Assembly: GCA_054601695.1 (NCBI GenBank)
Contig: BAAHQB010000012.1
Location: forward strand, 620,001-684,000
Direction: 5' to 3'
DNA from: Amorphochlora amoebiformis
Lineage: Eukaryota; Cercozoa; Chlorarachniophyceae
Length of the DNA stretch: 64,000 nt
Position numbers and translations under genes: made by a program. The notes beneath the pieces are model-generated. The model did not search any database. It was not told the DNA's origin and was given only the letters and a program-made list of their open reading frames with translations. Each line of letters starts with the position of its first letter. Positions within the stretch are counted from its first letter, which is position 1. Below are positions 1-40,379 of the stretch, one piece after another.

Positions 1-1
1 C

Positions 2-73
<72 letters not shown>

Positions 74-227
74 ATATATATATTTATAAATATACGTACA
101 GCTCGGATAGTAGTTATATTAATGCAAATATGATACATATATATATATGTATATATATATATGTATATTAATTTTATGTACATATATATATATGTGTATA
201 TATATATATATGTATATATACACATAT

Positions 228-258
<31 letters not shown>

Positions 259-401
259 TGTGTGTGTACATGTATGGAGAAATTTACATATATTTACATA
301 TTGTATGTATATATGTATATGTAACTTTTTATATACATGTACATATATCAAATGTATATATGTAAATACATATTATAATATATTTTTACATTTGTACTTA
401 C

Positions 402-451
<50 letters not shown>

Positions 452-529
452 ACGTACATGTTCAGTATACATTTACTATAGACCTATTTATTTATTTATA
501 TATATATAGAGAGAGAGAGACATTCATAT

Positions 530-565
<36 letters not shown>

Positions 566-626
566 GTAAAAATATATGGGGTATTTATGTACGTATATGC
601 TCATCAATCTACACATATGTATATTT

Positions 627-666
<40 letters not shown>

Positions 667-991
667 GTACATGTGTATGTGTACATGTGTATGTGTACAT
701 GTTTGCGTATTAATAATATTTATATATAAATATAATTATAATATATATATATATATATATTTACATCTAAATATATATATATATGTATACTAGCATATGA
801 AGGTATATATATAGGTACTGTCAATACTAGTACGCTTTTCACATTTATTCTACCCTCCTCTCCACCGCCCCTCTCTTCTTCTGCCCCGGAAAATAATGAA
901 GAGTATATGTGTGTATTACATATAATTACATAAATACACTTATTTACACACCATATATATATATATGTATTATACATATATATATTGGTAG
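1..991. other. (TA)n-rich intron, adenylate kinase
   Basis: Mostly TA and TATG/TACA repeats. The only islands (about 835-905 and the acceptor at 989-991) hold no earlier kinase exon. Confidence 0.7.
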
Positions 992-1733
992 ATGGATGCA
1001 CAAGGCCTCGGGGCGCTCATACCACGTCACCTTCTCACCACCCAAGAGCATGAAACTCTTATCGAACGGCAAGCCCGACGTCAAGACGATGAAGGATGAT
1101 AAGACGGTGATCCAGATCCAACGCAGAGCGAGAGAGAGAGACAGCAAGAGAGAGAGCGAGACCGAAAGCGAGAGTGTGGGAGGAAAGCAAGAGAGAGAGA
1201 GAGAATGCGAGAGAAAGGGAGAGAGAATGGGGAACAGAGCGATAAGGGATTACAGTCAGAAAGAGAGAGACTAAACCTCGTGAGAGATTGACCAAGGAAG
1301 GTTGAAAGAGTAAGGAGGAAGCTGGTTGCTAAGAGAGCGAGAGAGATCGGGAAAAGGAGGGAGATAGAGGTGAAGTAGGGAAAAAGAGAAAGATGTGGAC
1401 TGCGGAAGCGAGAAAGGGAGAGACGGAGAGAAGACAACCCGTAAGATACTCATGATTGTATGTGTAAGGGAGAAATGCTCTACCAGCGTAAGGATGACAC
1501 GCCAGAAGCACTGAAGACTCGCTTGGGTGTTTATCACAAGAACACAGCAGCCATTCTCAAGTTTTATAACGAGGTATTTGAACAACGCTGTATTCTCCCT
1601 GCTCTCGTCTCTCATCCGTGTCTTGTCTAAAACCGTCGTCCTCCATCTCAGTCTAAATGTCCCTTCCCTTACACTGAAAAGCATGTTATATTTTCTCATA
1701 TATATACATGTATATATATATATATATATATTT

Positions 1734-1769
<36 letters not shown>

Positions 1770-1886
1770 ATCTATAATACGTTAAAGATATATGTATAAA
1801 TATATATGTATAAATATATATATACTTATATGTATATATTATGTAAACTACATGTACATGCGTACCGAAGGTTCCATATTTTATTT

Positions 1887-1920
<34 letters not shown>

Positions 1921-2308
1921 TTTATACTCAGAGACATGTGACACAATGCACTTAATCTACATTTCTATTAATGTGGGTATGATTTTTGGTACATTTTTAA
2001 TGTATGCATGTACATATACATATATATTGTATATATAAGTATAAATATACATATATATATATATATATAATATATATATATAGTATATATCCAGTATATG
2101 TATAAATTTGGACCCCAAAAAAGTATATGTAATCTAGATAATATACACATTTGCATATCAGATATTAAAGGTCTTGGATGGGGACCAATCAATTAAAAAT
2201 GTCCAAAAGGAAGCAGCGGTTCTCATGGACGATCACATGACCTCGACATTCATTCTGAGGAACCCCTACAATTTAGTTGATGCCCCCAAGAGGCGGTCAA
2301 AATTGTGA
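992..2308 (+). CDS. Adenylate kinase, 3' half (LID domain to C terminus), three exons
   Basis: Adenylate kinase interconverts ATP + AMP and 2 ADP. Exons are 992-1106, 1469-1573 and 2162-2308, all GT-AG. The two internal joins are phase 0. The first exon begins with one base of a split codon. Exon 1 encodes the LID start ([20 protein letters not shown]), the classical G-R-x-x-H-x-x-S-G-R-x-Y-H signature, ending DDKT. Exon 2 continues [19 protein letters not shown], the E-x-L-x-Q-R-x-D-D-T motif carrying the LID/substrate arginines, and ends FYNE. Exon 3 carries [10 protein letters not shown] and stops at TGA 2306-2308. The exon 3 acceptor could be the CAG at 2159-2161 or the AAG nine bases later; the first fits family spacing better. 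The P-loop and AMP-binding exons must lie left of the window. The C-terminal tail of about 30 residues is longer than usual. Family assignment is firm; the join to exon 3 is inferred. Confidence 0.93.
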
Positions 2309-2740
2309 AAGCTTCTAGGGATTGCCATTCACATAAATAATAAAAAGTTGTTTGTGCCATGCCGATCACTACTATGACTACATCTACTAGATCTAGTATG
2401 ATGAAGATGCGTACTTTGTAGATACGTACTTATTAGACTAGCTAGAGCTAGTAGAGATAGCTTGACTAGATCTAGCAGATAGAGCTAGAGAGTATGACTT
2501 AATTAATGTAGTTAATTATCAGTATTCCTCCTAACTTGCTTTTGGCCTCAATTTGATCTAGACTAGCTAGGGTGGTGTCGCGGAGGATGATCGCAGATCT
2601 ATATCCTAGATATCATGATATTTCAACTTAATCCGAATTATATGACTCGCGCATTCAGCTTGAACAGGAATCTGACTAGAGTCCGAGTCATGGCCTTTCA
2701 GAATTGCAATGTACTAGTACGATTAACTAGACTAGGCAGG
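2309..2740. other. CTAG-rich intergenic spacer between convergent genes
   Basis: This non-coding stretch lies between the adenylate kinase stop (+) and the stop of the large minus-strand gene. It is dense in CTAG, TCTAGA-like and AGCTAG-like tetramers and palindromes, especially 2380-2590, and has almost no (TA)n. Similar spacers occur at 41040-41840 and 58680-58930, also between convergent 3' ends. Confidence 0.6.
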
Positions 2741-30098
<27,358 letters not shown>

Positions 30099-30344
30099 CT
30101 AGGGTTTTTTCCGCTTGATAAGGATCAATTTGACGAGAGAGGGAAAGAGAGAAGAAAGAAGAGGGGAGAGAAAGAGGGAGAGAGGCACCAAAGACGGGAG
30201 CAGGAGAGGTGGCAGGCAGCTCTGGCTCACAATTGAAGACAACTCCTTTCTCTGCCCCTCTCTTTCTTTCTCTCTCCTCCCTCCCCGTTGCTCTTGCTCT
30301 CTTTCCCTTCTCACTCTCTCTAGTTTCTCTTCCTAATGTCTGTC

Positions 30345-30456
30345 TCACGCCATCAAAATGACAACTAACACTAACCCAAACCCCCAGATAATCTTAATCA
30401 TAACCCTTTCCGTTAGGTCAATGATGTGTTTCCAGGGAGTTATTCCCAGTAATATA

Positions 30457-30470
<14 letters not shown>
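30345..30470 (-). other. Short ORF end with a hydrophobic tail; uncertain
   Basis: A minus-strand frame ends [20 protein letters not shown] and a stop at about 30347, resembling a tail anchor. No acceptor in the right phase was found (upstream is pure TA without AG), and a direct join between the 31474 donor and the 30098 acceptor would skip it. It may be chance, or an alternative 3' end of the 31474-32655 block. Confidence 0.25.
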
Positions 30471-30507
<37 letters not shown>

Positions 30508-30515
30508 GATATATC

Positions 30516-30549
<34 letters not shown>

Positions 30550-30558
30550 TGACATATA

Positions 30559-30651
<93 letters not shown>

Positions 30652-30709
30652 ATATACATATGCATAATTATATATATATATATATGCATATACATATATA
30701 TTACTATAT

Positions 30710-30740
<31 letters not shown>

Positions 30741-30801
30741 GCATGTATACGTATATATTTGTAAAATGTTTTTCAATGTGCATGCTTATATGAATATGCA
30801 C

Positions 30802-30863
<62 letters not shown>

Positions 30864-31038
30864 TAATATACACATACATACATGTGTGTGTGTGTAGATA
30901 GATATACACATACACATTTAAAAATAAATCTGCGTATATGTACTAAATCTTTAAACATATCTATGTGTATATAATATAAATATCAGACATACATATGTAT
31001 ATATTTATGCGTGTGTGTGTCTGTACATGTATACATAC

Positions 31039-31096
<58 letters not shown>

Positions 31097-31208
31097 GAGG
31101 GGTGTGAACATTGTATATGTGTCTGCGTACATATGTTTACATATGTATGTATATTATGTATTATTAATATAGCATATAACTATGTATGTATGTGTATCAC
31201 ATATGATG

Positions 31209-31258
<50 letters not shown>

Positions 31259-31431
31259 TATTATATATATATATATATGTTATATGTATAAATATCATAT
31301 ATGCCTATATTAACATTACATATTAATATATATATATGTATATATTATATATATATATATATATACATATATAAATATATATATATATATATATAATATA
31401 TATTCATCTGTGAACATGTAATATATACATT

Positions 31432-31465
<34 letters not shown>

Positions 31466-31473
31466 GTATTCAC

Positions 31474-32655
31474 CTCTCGAGCCACCAGTCTCTCCCTTTG
31501 CTTGAGGGACGGCACTCCTTGCCCCTCATCCATCCCCCCGCCGGAAGCCCTCTTTTTCATGGTCTGTGAGCACGATTATTTTTATTTGTATGAGTAGCGA
31601 ACATGGTTAGGGGTGGGGGAAGAGGTAGAGTAGGGTAGGGGTTTAGGTTTGAGTAGGGTAGGGGTTTAGGTTTGAATAGGATAGTGGTTTGGGTTTAAGG
31701 GGTGATCACATTGGTCTTGCGCCAGCGCTGGTATGCATGAAGGGGTATTGACGCCGCGTGTCTGGGATCGAGATGTGGTGCCAATGTACGCTTTCGAACA
31801 GTGATACGGGTGACGTGTACCTCTGAGATTTAGCATGTTTAGGATGAATTATCTCGGACGTGTAGCTACACGCAATTACCTTCGGAGGACGCGTAGGCGA
31901 TATATTTGCCACAGATGCATAGATGACGAGGGACGCATAAGGGACGAACTCGATACAAGACACGTGGTAGGGACGTTCGCTTCTTGATCCCTCTGAGAAG
32001 GTTGGGCAAAAATATGAATATAACATCACGCATAATGGTCTTAGCTGTCACCGAGCACTCGACGCTGGGGGTGGTGGGAACTGCCAAATCGTTATCTTTT
32101 CTGTGTGGTAATTTAGAAAGTTAGAGTATCCAGGCTGTTACCCTGCATCGCTAGTTAGGACATCATCAAAATACCGCTTGAATACGTTGCCAGCCGATGA
32201 GAGATATCGCACCCTGCGATGAGCTCAAAACCAGATTCCGCAAGCCTACCGAGATATCCCGGGACTGAAGATATGTGATACACCCCCACGACTCCCCCCC
32301 GATTGGAACTGGAGTTTAGCGATGGCGACATATCGCTCTCTTGTACGGGATTGGGCCTCTCGAGCACAGCCAGGCAGTCGAGGTCTGGAAACGCACATAT
32401 TTGCCAGATCTCCCCGAGTCGTGCTCGCATTTTTCGGGCAACACGATGAGGTGGACGGCGCGATAGGAGCAGGAGCGCCCTGTCCGTCGTCCCCATAGCA
32501 AAGAGATGGGGACCTGCAGGAGCTAGAGCGGATACACGGAGGTCAGGCGAGGCGGCCGCCGGAGAATCGCTTGGAACATCATCGATTGAAGACGATCCCA
32601 GGTCTTTAAGCCACCGAAGGGTTTTATGCGAAAAGAATTTAGGCGCAGAAGCCAT
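31474..32655 (-). CDS. N-terminal, beta-strand-rich protein block with mini-introns; possibly the 5' end of the large gene
   Basis: Exons: 32655-32250, 32213-32186, 32100-32030, 31992-31880, 31822-31790, 31563-31474. Introns are only 36, 85, 37, 57 and about 226 nt, and all phases agree. It starts MASAPKFFSHKTLRWLKDLG, with ATG at 32655. Text such as RARLGEIWQICAFPDLDCLA and YHVSCIEFVPYASLVIYASV has the alternating hydrophobic pattern of beta-propeller blades. Residues about 85-130 resemble the early propeller of Vps-type tethering subunits, but I cannot name the family. The last exon is basic and charged (SLKQRERLVARE) and its phase-0 donor fits the 30098 acceptor of the large gene. If exon 5 is not spliced at 31790, the frame stops at 31706 instead, giving a short protein. 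Confidence 0.6.
31619..31700. repeat. Three tandem copies of a G-rich unit of about 28 bp
   Basis: GAGTAGGGTAGGGGTTTAGG is repeated with decreasing fidelity. It lies in the last intron of the 31474-32655 block and resembles degenerate telomeric sequence. Confidence 0.75.
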
Positions 32656-32809
32656 CGCCGAAGGGTCAAGGCCCCTTTCAACGCCTTACTCGGAACCCAC
32701 TTTGAGAATATCTTTTCGGTCGAAGGGTCAATTTGTCGCGTCATGTCCCTTCGCTTCCAACAAAAGACGTTCTGGGCTTTGACGACTATCTGGCCTTCCC
32801 ATTCCTCTC

Positions 32810-33405
32810 ATGGGCAACAAGGGGTCAAAGAGGCATCCGAACGCCGAGCGTAAGAATATGACGGACTTGAAAGACCCGAAGTATCCCCCGCTTGAGGGTC
32901 GTAAGGCACATCGCGAGTTGGGGGTCGTGCAGTGGATGCGAGCATCACAGTTTAATGAGGCTCTGGCTCTATCTAAAAAAACCAACAAACCTGTCTTTCT
33001 ATGCTTCACGGTATGGGGATTGGGACCGAAGAAATTAGGTCGACGGGTAGCCGGTTTGTGTTTTATCGTTCCTCAATGCTCGTATCCAACGTAGGAGATA
33101 CCAGGATGAGGAACGTGCTCCCAGTTTGGGAGCAGAGTGCTGTCCAGTCCCGAGCTGGTGAAACTAATCGAAAGTAAGTTTAACTTTAAATAACACTCGA
33201 ATCAAATTCTTACCCCTTGACCCTCCCTCAGGCGAATTTGTCCCCCTCGCAATCCAAAACAATACTGGTGGTATCGACGCCAACATCCTGAAGCGATACA
33301 AAGTACTTAAACCCCCCTCTTCAGTCCACCAACCACCTCATAACATACACAATCACTGGATACTTTTAATTCATTCAGTTATTTATATTCTATTGTATAA
33401 ATACA

Positions 33406-33451
<46 letters not shown>

Positions 33452-33504
33452 ATACACACATATATATATATATATATGTATATAATATATATAAATATGT
33501 AAAC

Positions 33505-33536
<32 letters not shown>

Positions 33537-33590
33537 GTATATGTACATATATTTATGCATATATATTTATATATATATATATATATATAC

Positions 33591-33634
<44 letters not shown>

Positions 33635-33659
33635 TATTATATATATATATATATATACG

Positions 33660-33696
<37 letters not shown>

Positions 33697-33736
33697 ATTA
33701 TATTTGTATATTGTGCATACATTTTATCTATAGGTT

Positions 33737-33788
<52 letters not shown>

Positions 33789-34011
33789 ATATGATATATA
33801 CATATATAAATATAATTGAATACATATTACATTTAGAGCATATACATATATAATATATATATATATATATAATATATATATATATATACATACATATATA
33901 TATGTAAATATATATATATACATATACATACATATACATATGTAAGAGAGACTATGATTTTTTTCATGTGAAATTTACAACTTGAGCAACCATAAACATG
34001 TGTAAATTACA

Positions 34012-34058
<47 letters not shown>

Positions 34059-34101
34059 CACATATATGTACATATATGTAGATGCGCATAGACACAAATA
34101 C

Positions 34102-34168
<67 letters not shown>

Positions 34169-34506
34169 ATAATAATATATTATACACATATGTATATATA
34201 CCTGTATGGCAAGTGTCATATATCGTATCATACAATGCTAACGGTTATGTGAGCATATATACCCACAATGGTTTTTGATTTAGATGTGTTTAATTGAATA
34301 GGAGCCATCGTGGAACAATCCAGTAGTGCGATTCGTCAACTCCAGTGGCAAGGATATCATCAAAAGAAAGGTTGACTAACATCTAATTCCTCTCGTTTTT
34401 TGGGTCGGATTAATTTCATTTATGGTGTTGATACCAGGGCGGTATGTACAAACCAAGCGACATCAAAGCGCGTATGAAGGAAGCGCTAATGATGTACAAG
34501 AAGTAG
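32810..34506 (+). CDS. Thioredoxin-fold protein with in-frame TGA in a U-G-T-C motif: candidate selenoprotein
   Basis: Five exons: 32810-33010, 33095-33173, 33232-33302, 34302-34370, 34438-34506 (stop TAG), 162 residues, all phases agreeing. Exon 1 ends [18 protein letters not shown], the beta strand before the active site in thioredoxin-like proteins. Exon 2 begins GAG ATA CCA GGA TGA GGA ACG TGC, read E-I-P-G-Sec-G-T-C, followed by [18 protein letters not shown]. The TGA (33107-33109) sits exactly where this fold has the first redox Cys, giving a UxxC motif. Exons 3-5 continue the conserved fold: [32 protein letters not shown] and a C-terminal helix. Coding continues well beyond the TGA over four exons with correct splicing, so a premature stop is unlikely. 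No SECIS element could be confirmed by eye in the 3' flank. A very weak alternative is an acceptor after the TGA, which would delete the EIPG loop. Confidence 0.87.
33107..33109 (+). other. In-frame TGA, putative selenocysteine codon
   Basis: Codon 72 of the thioredoxin-fold protein at 32810-34506, in the context P-G-(TGA)-G-T-C. UxxC/CxxC spacing is kept. TGA is also used as an apparent terminal stop in this window (adenylate kinase, cyclin), so a general reassignment of TGA is not favoured. Confidence 0.82.
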
Positions 34507-34677
34507 AGCCCGTATTCATGAAAAGTCTTCAACCGACAGAAACGACCGAGAGGCTTTTTACGTCGCATGCAATATGAAGGGAACAGGGGAAAACTAGACT
34601 TTGTCGACGGGATTTTTTGTCCCTCCCTTTGTTTCTGGACCGGAACCCTGCGGCGAGATAGCTTTAAGAATGTGCGC

Positions 34678-34867
34678 ATGCATGTTAGGCCTCTGTTTCA
34701 GTTGTTAGCACTCTTAATTTTCCTTACAACTGTGTGTACTACGCATGGATCTGGAATATCTAGAATATTGCATACACTGTTGAATTAAAAAAACAACAAA
34801 AACATAGTATACACGACAAATATTATGTGTAACAGTCAGTGAGCTCAGTGAACAATATACACGTAAA

Positions 34868-34943
<76 letters not shown>

Positions 34944-35367
34944 ATATATATATATATATATCATAATATATATATATATATATATAATATATATGTGTAT
35001 ATATATAATATATATACTAGATATATATGTGTATAAAATTATATATTCTAGATATTAGTAATGATTCAGTATCATAATAGATTATAATAATATCATCTAG
35101 ATCATCAATATTCGTGTGCAAGATATAATATCGAAAGAATTAAACGCTAGATATGAGCCCACCGTATCAATACCACATCACCCAATCATACCACATCACC
35201 AATCATAGCACATCACTCACCCACAGCCACAACAGCGTCGGTGGACAGTCTGGACGAACAAGGTCCGAAGCTAGACGCCTACCGGCGAAATTTGTTGGTC
35301 ATCATTGATTCCCTGTTTATCCTCACAACCTGAGTTACAGGGTATCGCCGAAATGATGGAACATTGA
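34678..35367 (+). CDS. Possible small secreted protein, three exons
   Basis: Exons 34678-34735, 35227-35297 and 35341-35367 join in phase to about 51 residues. The start MHVRPLFQLLALLIFLTTV is a good signal peptide; the rest (SVDSLDEQGPKLDAYRRNLL) is charged. If the 43-nt intron at 35298-35340 is not removed, the frame ends at TGA 35331-35333 with a hydrophobic tail instead. It lies between the candidate selenoprotein gene and the cyclin gene on the same strand. No family was recognised and there is no independent support. Confidence 0.4.
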
Positions 35368-35748
35368 CCCCACCCCACAAGTCAATACGCACCATTCCCA
35401 AGTCTCATACCGGATCAGTTGACAGGAAGTATTTTCGGGTGATTTACCCTAATGTGCTGTATTAAACCCATCATAGAACATTCGATGGATATTTGCTGAA
35501 ATCGCCTTGAATAAATCTGGCGTGCGCTATGCATTCCACCCGAAAAAATCGACTGAATAGTCTGAGCGTGTTGTGGTATCGAATTCTTGATATAAGGATA
35601 TCTTACTATCTATATAAAATATCTAATCTCCGTTATTCAGATATCTAAAGATTCATGATAGAACACGTGTTCGTATCCGTTGCTTGCAAGAATCAGGAGT
35701 GAAATCGTGACGCCTTGCGGCGGCACAGGCGGGAACAGTGGGAAAGGC

Positions 35749-36605
35749 ATGGACCGCAAGGACGCGCGCAAATGGCTGCCCGACCGTTCGGTCATGAACG
35801 CATTGGTATGCGTGCTCACCAAGATGTGCAACGAAAACGACGCGGTGGGTTACTTCCTATTTAGTTCGTTTCGTAAAGATTTTTTTGGATTCCCATAGTG
35901 GCCGCGTTGAGCGGTACCGTCAAGTTCCGATTCAGCATATCTGAAGAATCCTTTAAAATCTCAGGAGGAATGCGAAAGACCTCGCAAAACTCGCTTTCAC
36001 GCTGCGTCAATTCCCCCAATTACCGTTGCTGAATACATTGACAGGTTGTGTGAAAAAAATCCTTCTTCTTATTCACACAAATGAAACACCGCCATACTCT
36101 CCTTAGAATCGCTCAATACTCAACCTGTAGTCGTGGGTGTTTCATCCTTGCTTTGGTATACATTGACAGGTGTGAACTAACATATTTATCTAGTTATGCT
36201 GTGGGCTTGGACATGTGCTCCCTTATACTACCCCTTTTTCTCCCTCGATTCTCAGGATTATTCACGTCAATCAAGACTTTTTCGTTAGCTCTTTCAACGT
36301 CCATAGACTGCTGATCACCAGGTACTTAAGAAACGTGAGTAAGGGTTTAATTTTTGAAGGGTTCTTGAAGGGGCTCTGGCAACTTAGAGCAGTATGCCAC
36401 GAGCTTTTAATGTCGGGTGTGTAACACCGTTCTTTTTTCAGTGTCCTTGTAGCTGCAAAGTACCACGATGACGGTATATGAGTATACATATCTATGCCCA
36501 ACACTCACAACATTTTCACCCGTACTTGTGCAGCTGGAAGATAGATGAATGTGTATATTATATGTATATATGTATGTGAATTTTTGTTGTACATCTTATA
36601 ATATA

Positions 36606-36651
<46 letters not shown>

Positions 36652-36936
36652 AATGTGTGCTTGTATAATGAATAATTCATACGTACAAATATATATATGT
36701 ATATATGTGTATAAATATATGTATGTCTATGTATATGTATGTATATGTGAGTGTGTTGTATATTATTATAAATAATATATATATTTATATCTACTACTTA
36801 ATTTACACAGAGGGGCACATAAAGATTGTGCTTTCCAGCAGATACACATATGTTAATGTTTTATTTTATCGTGCAAAAGAAATTATAAATATACAAATTC
36901 ATACATATTACACTAGATATATTTGCATATGTATAC

Positions 36937-36997
<61 letters not shown>

Positions 36998-37128
36998 CAT
37001 CCACACCCAGATTCACTAGACAACGGCTTCTACGCGGACGTGGGTATGATTCATAGTATTAAATACTCACAGATAGTTATCATACTGCATTTATGTGTAT
37101 ACAAATATGATTTATATGCATATATATT

Positions 37129-37179
<51 letters not shown>

Positions 37180-37203
37180 AAAATTATGTATGTAGGTATT
37201 ACA

Positions 37204-37234
<31 letters not shown>

Positions 37235-37298
37235 CTATATATATATAATATAAAAATTATGTATGTATGTAGATATTACATGTATGTATGATTATATT

Positions 37299-37337
<39 letters not shown>

Positions 37338-37732
37338 TTGTGTATGTATAATATGTCTTTAAGTATGTATCCCAACACAGGAGGCATATCGTGCGAGGAG
37401 ATGAACGTTATGGAGCTGGAGTTTCTTTTTCTCCTCAACTTTTCCCTCAAAGTATGAACTCTCTTCCTCTCCCTCCCTCCTCTCTATCTCTCGCCATCTC
37501 GAGTGCGCTTATGGAGCACTTGGAGAATTTCTATGATGATCTCTTCCCTGTCTCCATATCCGATTCTCCGTATTTCCCCCCTTTCTTTATCTATCCTCTC
37601 TGTCCCTAGTTTCGCTCAATTTCACAATACCTATCCTTTAAGGTCATGTTTTCTCTGTTTATGATGTAACATAGGTCATACCTGAATACTTGTTTGTAAC
37701 TTATGAAACAGAAAATGGTCTGTAAAAAATAA

Positions 37733-37763
<31 letters not shown>

Positions 37764-37766
37764 TCA

Positions 37767-37839
<73 letters not shown>

Positions 37840-37977
37840 CATATGAACACACATGTGTAAATGTTTGCATACTATAGGAATGCATAAATGAAAATGTAGA
37901 AAAATAGTATTTACATAGAGGTATTTACATGTACATGAATAAGTGAATTTATAGAAGCAGGTACATTGTATGATACG

Positions 37978-38045
<68 letters not shown>

Positions 38046-38059
38046 TGTATGATACATAT

Positions 38060-38152
<93 letters not shown>

Positions 38153-38309
38153 CATATTGTTAAAAATATATTAATAATATATTAGGTGAGTCCAGATACA
38201 TTTCGAAGATACTCGGAGGAATTAAAAAACCACTCGATGTTTGCTACCTGTTGTTCTGGACAAGGTTTATAACAATATTTATAATTTTCAAACATATACA
38301 TAAATGTAC

Positions 38310-38359
<50 letters not shown>

Positions 38360-38511
38360 ATATATGTGTATATATATATATACATATATGTGTGTGTGTG
38401 TATGTATGTATGTATACACATATTGTGTACATGAATTAGACACAAGCCCTAGCCAGAGTTCTAGCGCCGTCTCTCGCGCATCATCAACATCATCAAAACG
38501 ATCAGTAATAA

Positions 38512-38559
<48 letters not shown>

Positions 38560-38812
38560 TATATATATCTATATATATATGTAGATATACCTTGTTAGCG
38601 CAGAGGTCCGGTGTTTCGGTAGTACAGTTTTGGTTGAAGTTTGTTCGGATTATGGAAGTTTGGATTATGTTTGGATCGTGACGAACATGATTAGACAATG
38701 TAAATATGTGCACATAAAATATTCTAGCACGTAGCGAATTCTCGAGCACCCTCGGGAGCGCGATATAGAGACATCACGTCTTGTGAACTAGGCTGAAGCC
38801 AGTAGAAGATGA
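35749..38812 (+). CDS. PHO80/PCL-type cyclin (cyclin P/U family)
   Basis: Exons: 35749-35844, 35965-36044, 36107-36169, 36256-36321, 36442-36473, 37011-37043, 37381-37451, 38186-38264, 38440-38504, 38792-38812 (stop TGA). All phases agree. The product, about 190 residues, shows the family order: [32 protein letters not shown], the invariant [62 protein letters not shown] and [11 protein letters not shown]. In PHO80-type cyclins these residues form the box that binds a PHO85/CDK5-like kinase. The tail is Ser-rich and may be phosphorylated. Start choice: the first in-frame ATG before the cyclin box (an upstream in-frame extension without ATG exists). Exon 38186 needs acceptor TAG 38183-38185, although the following bases look like a donor. 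The last 6-codon exon is the weakest part. Confidence 0.9.
37500..37609 (+). other. Pyrimidine-rich island inside a cyclin intron
   Basis: An open frame ([15 protein letters not shown], then a stop at 37609) follows exon 37381-37451 but cannot be joined in phase, and the conserved cyclin helix continues at 38186. Treated as intron. Confidence 0.5.
38590..38705. repeat. Dispersed repeat, copy 1 (reverse orientation)
   Basis: Its reverse complement contains CATAATCCAAAC, a CATAATCCGAAC echo, CTTCAACCAAAA and ACCGGAC, in the same order as copies at about 42132-42215 and 63385-63510. Intronic in the cyclin gene. Confidence 0.55.
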
Positions 38813-39160
38813 GACGATCTCCAGTAATTCCATTGATACCAGTGATCTTAAGCACATCTTTGACTATGTTTGTACTCTATCTACTTTTAACTGCGTGCTC
38901 TATACTGTTTAAATTACTGCTCTTACGATATATATATATATATATATATATACATCTGTAAAAATATAAATATATAACACATATTTAGGACTCCAAGGAA
39001 TCAAGCAAGTCGTTCATATATCATAGCAAAATATCCTTCCATGACAAGTATGTAATGACATGAAAATATACCACATGTACATATAATATAATGACATATG
39101 AATGCATTTCTGTGTACATACGTACATATAAAAAGAGGTTATATATATATATATATATAT

Positions 39161-39201
<41 letters not shown>

Positions 39202-39751
39202 CTCCTATCAATCACTCAAACCCCTTAAACCTCCCCTCTTTTCGCCGTTCTGTTACTCTCACTCGAACCTTTCTTCTATCTCCACTCGCCCTATCTGCTC
39301 TCCCAAACTCTCAAACCCTCTTCTCTGCTTGTAAGATAGATGTTGTGGAATACACAGTATTTATAATCATTATTCAACATACATATATATATATATATAT
39401 GTATATAAATATATATATATATATATGTGTGTATGTGCGTGTGCGTATGTATCATTACATTATACGTATATAGTCTGCAAACCTCTCCCTCGCTCTCCTT
39501 CGTTATTCACTCAACGTGCTTTTTAACATCTCGCCTTATATATATATATATAATGTATATATATATATATGTATATACATATATATATATATATATAATA
39601 TATACATATAAATATAAATATATATATCTATATATATATATATATATATAATTTATACTTATTTTTACACATGTAGTACCTACGTGTATGGGCAGGGGTT
39701 AACGTGAAAACATTTAAATATAATATGTAAGGTCACGAAAGTCCCTTACAG
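38813..39751. other. Mixed intergenic or intronic stretch
   Basis: Contains TA tracts, an unsupported hydrophobic ORF from ATG 38809 overlapping the cyclin stop, and two pyrimidine-rich islands (39215-39330, 39478-39538) with no joinable exon that I could defend. A GTAAGA donor-like site follows the first island. Confidence 0.4.
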
Positions 39752-40289
<538 letters not shown>

Positions 40290-40379
40290 CGGTTGAGTAA
40301 GTCATTTTTTAGGATTGCCCTGGCGGATCCGGATGTAGGAAAAATTAACGTGGTTAAGAGACTGAGAGTAGAGTTCTGA

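Noticed and set aside
4-351. Many ORFs made of Tyr, Ile, His, Cys and Met repeats throughout the window
   Set aside because: They are translations of (TA)n, TATG and TACA microsatellites with no splice or motif support.
32155-32655. Single-exon 166-aa minus ORF
   Set aside because: Its second half is better explained by 36-nt and 85-nt introns that restore a continuous beta-rich frame.
34507-34700. SECIS element in the 3' flank of the candidate selenoprotein gene
   Set aside because: Two ATGA sites (about 34520 and 34575) lack a convincing stem with AA loop and paired GA, so no call was made.
38620-38681. + strand frame [14 protein letters not shown] as the cyclin C terminus
   Set aside because: It lies in a dispersed repeat; 38792-38812 joins in phase instead.
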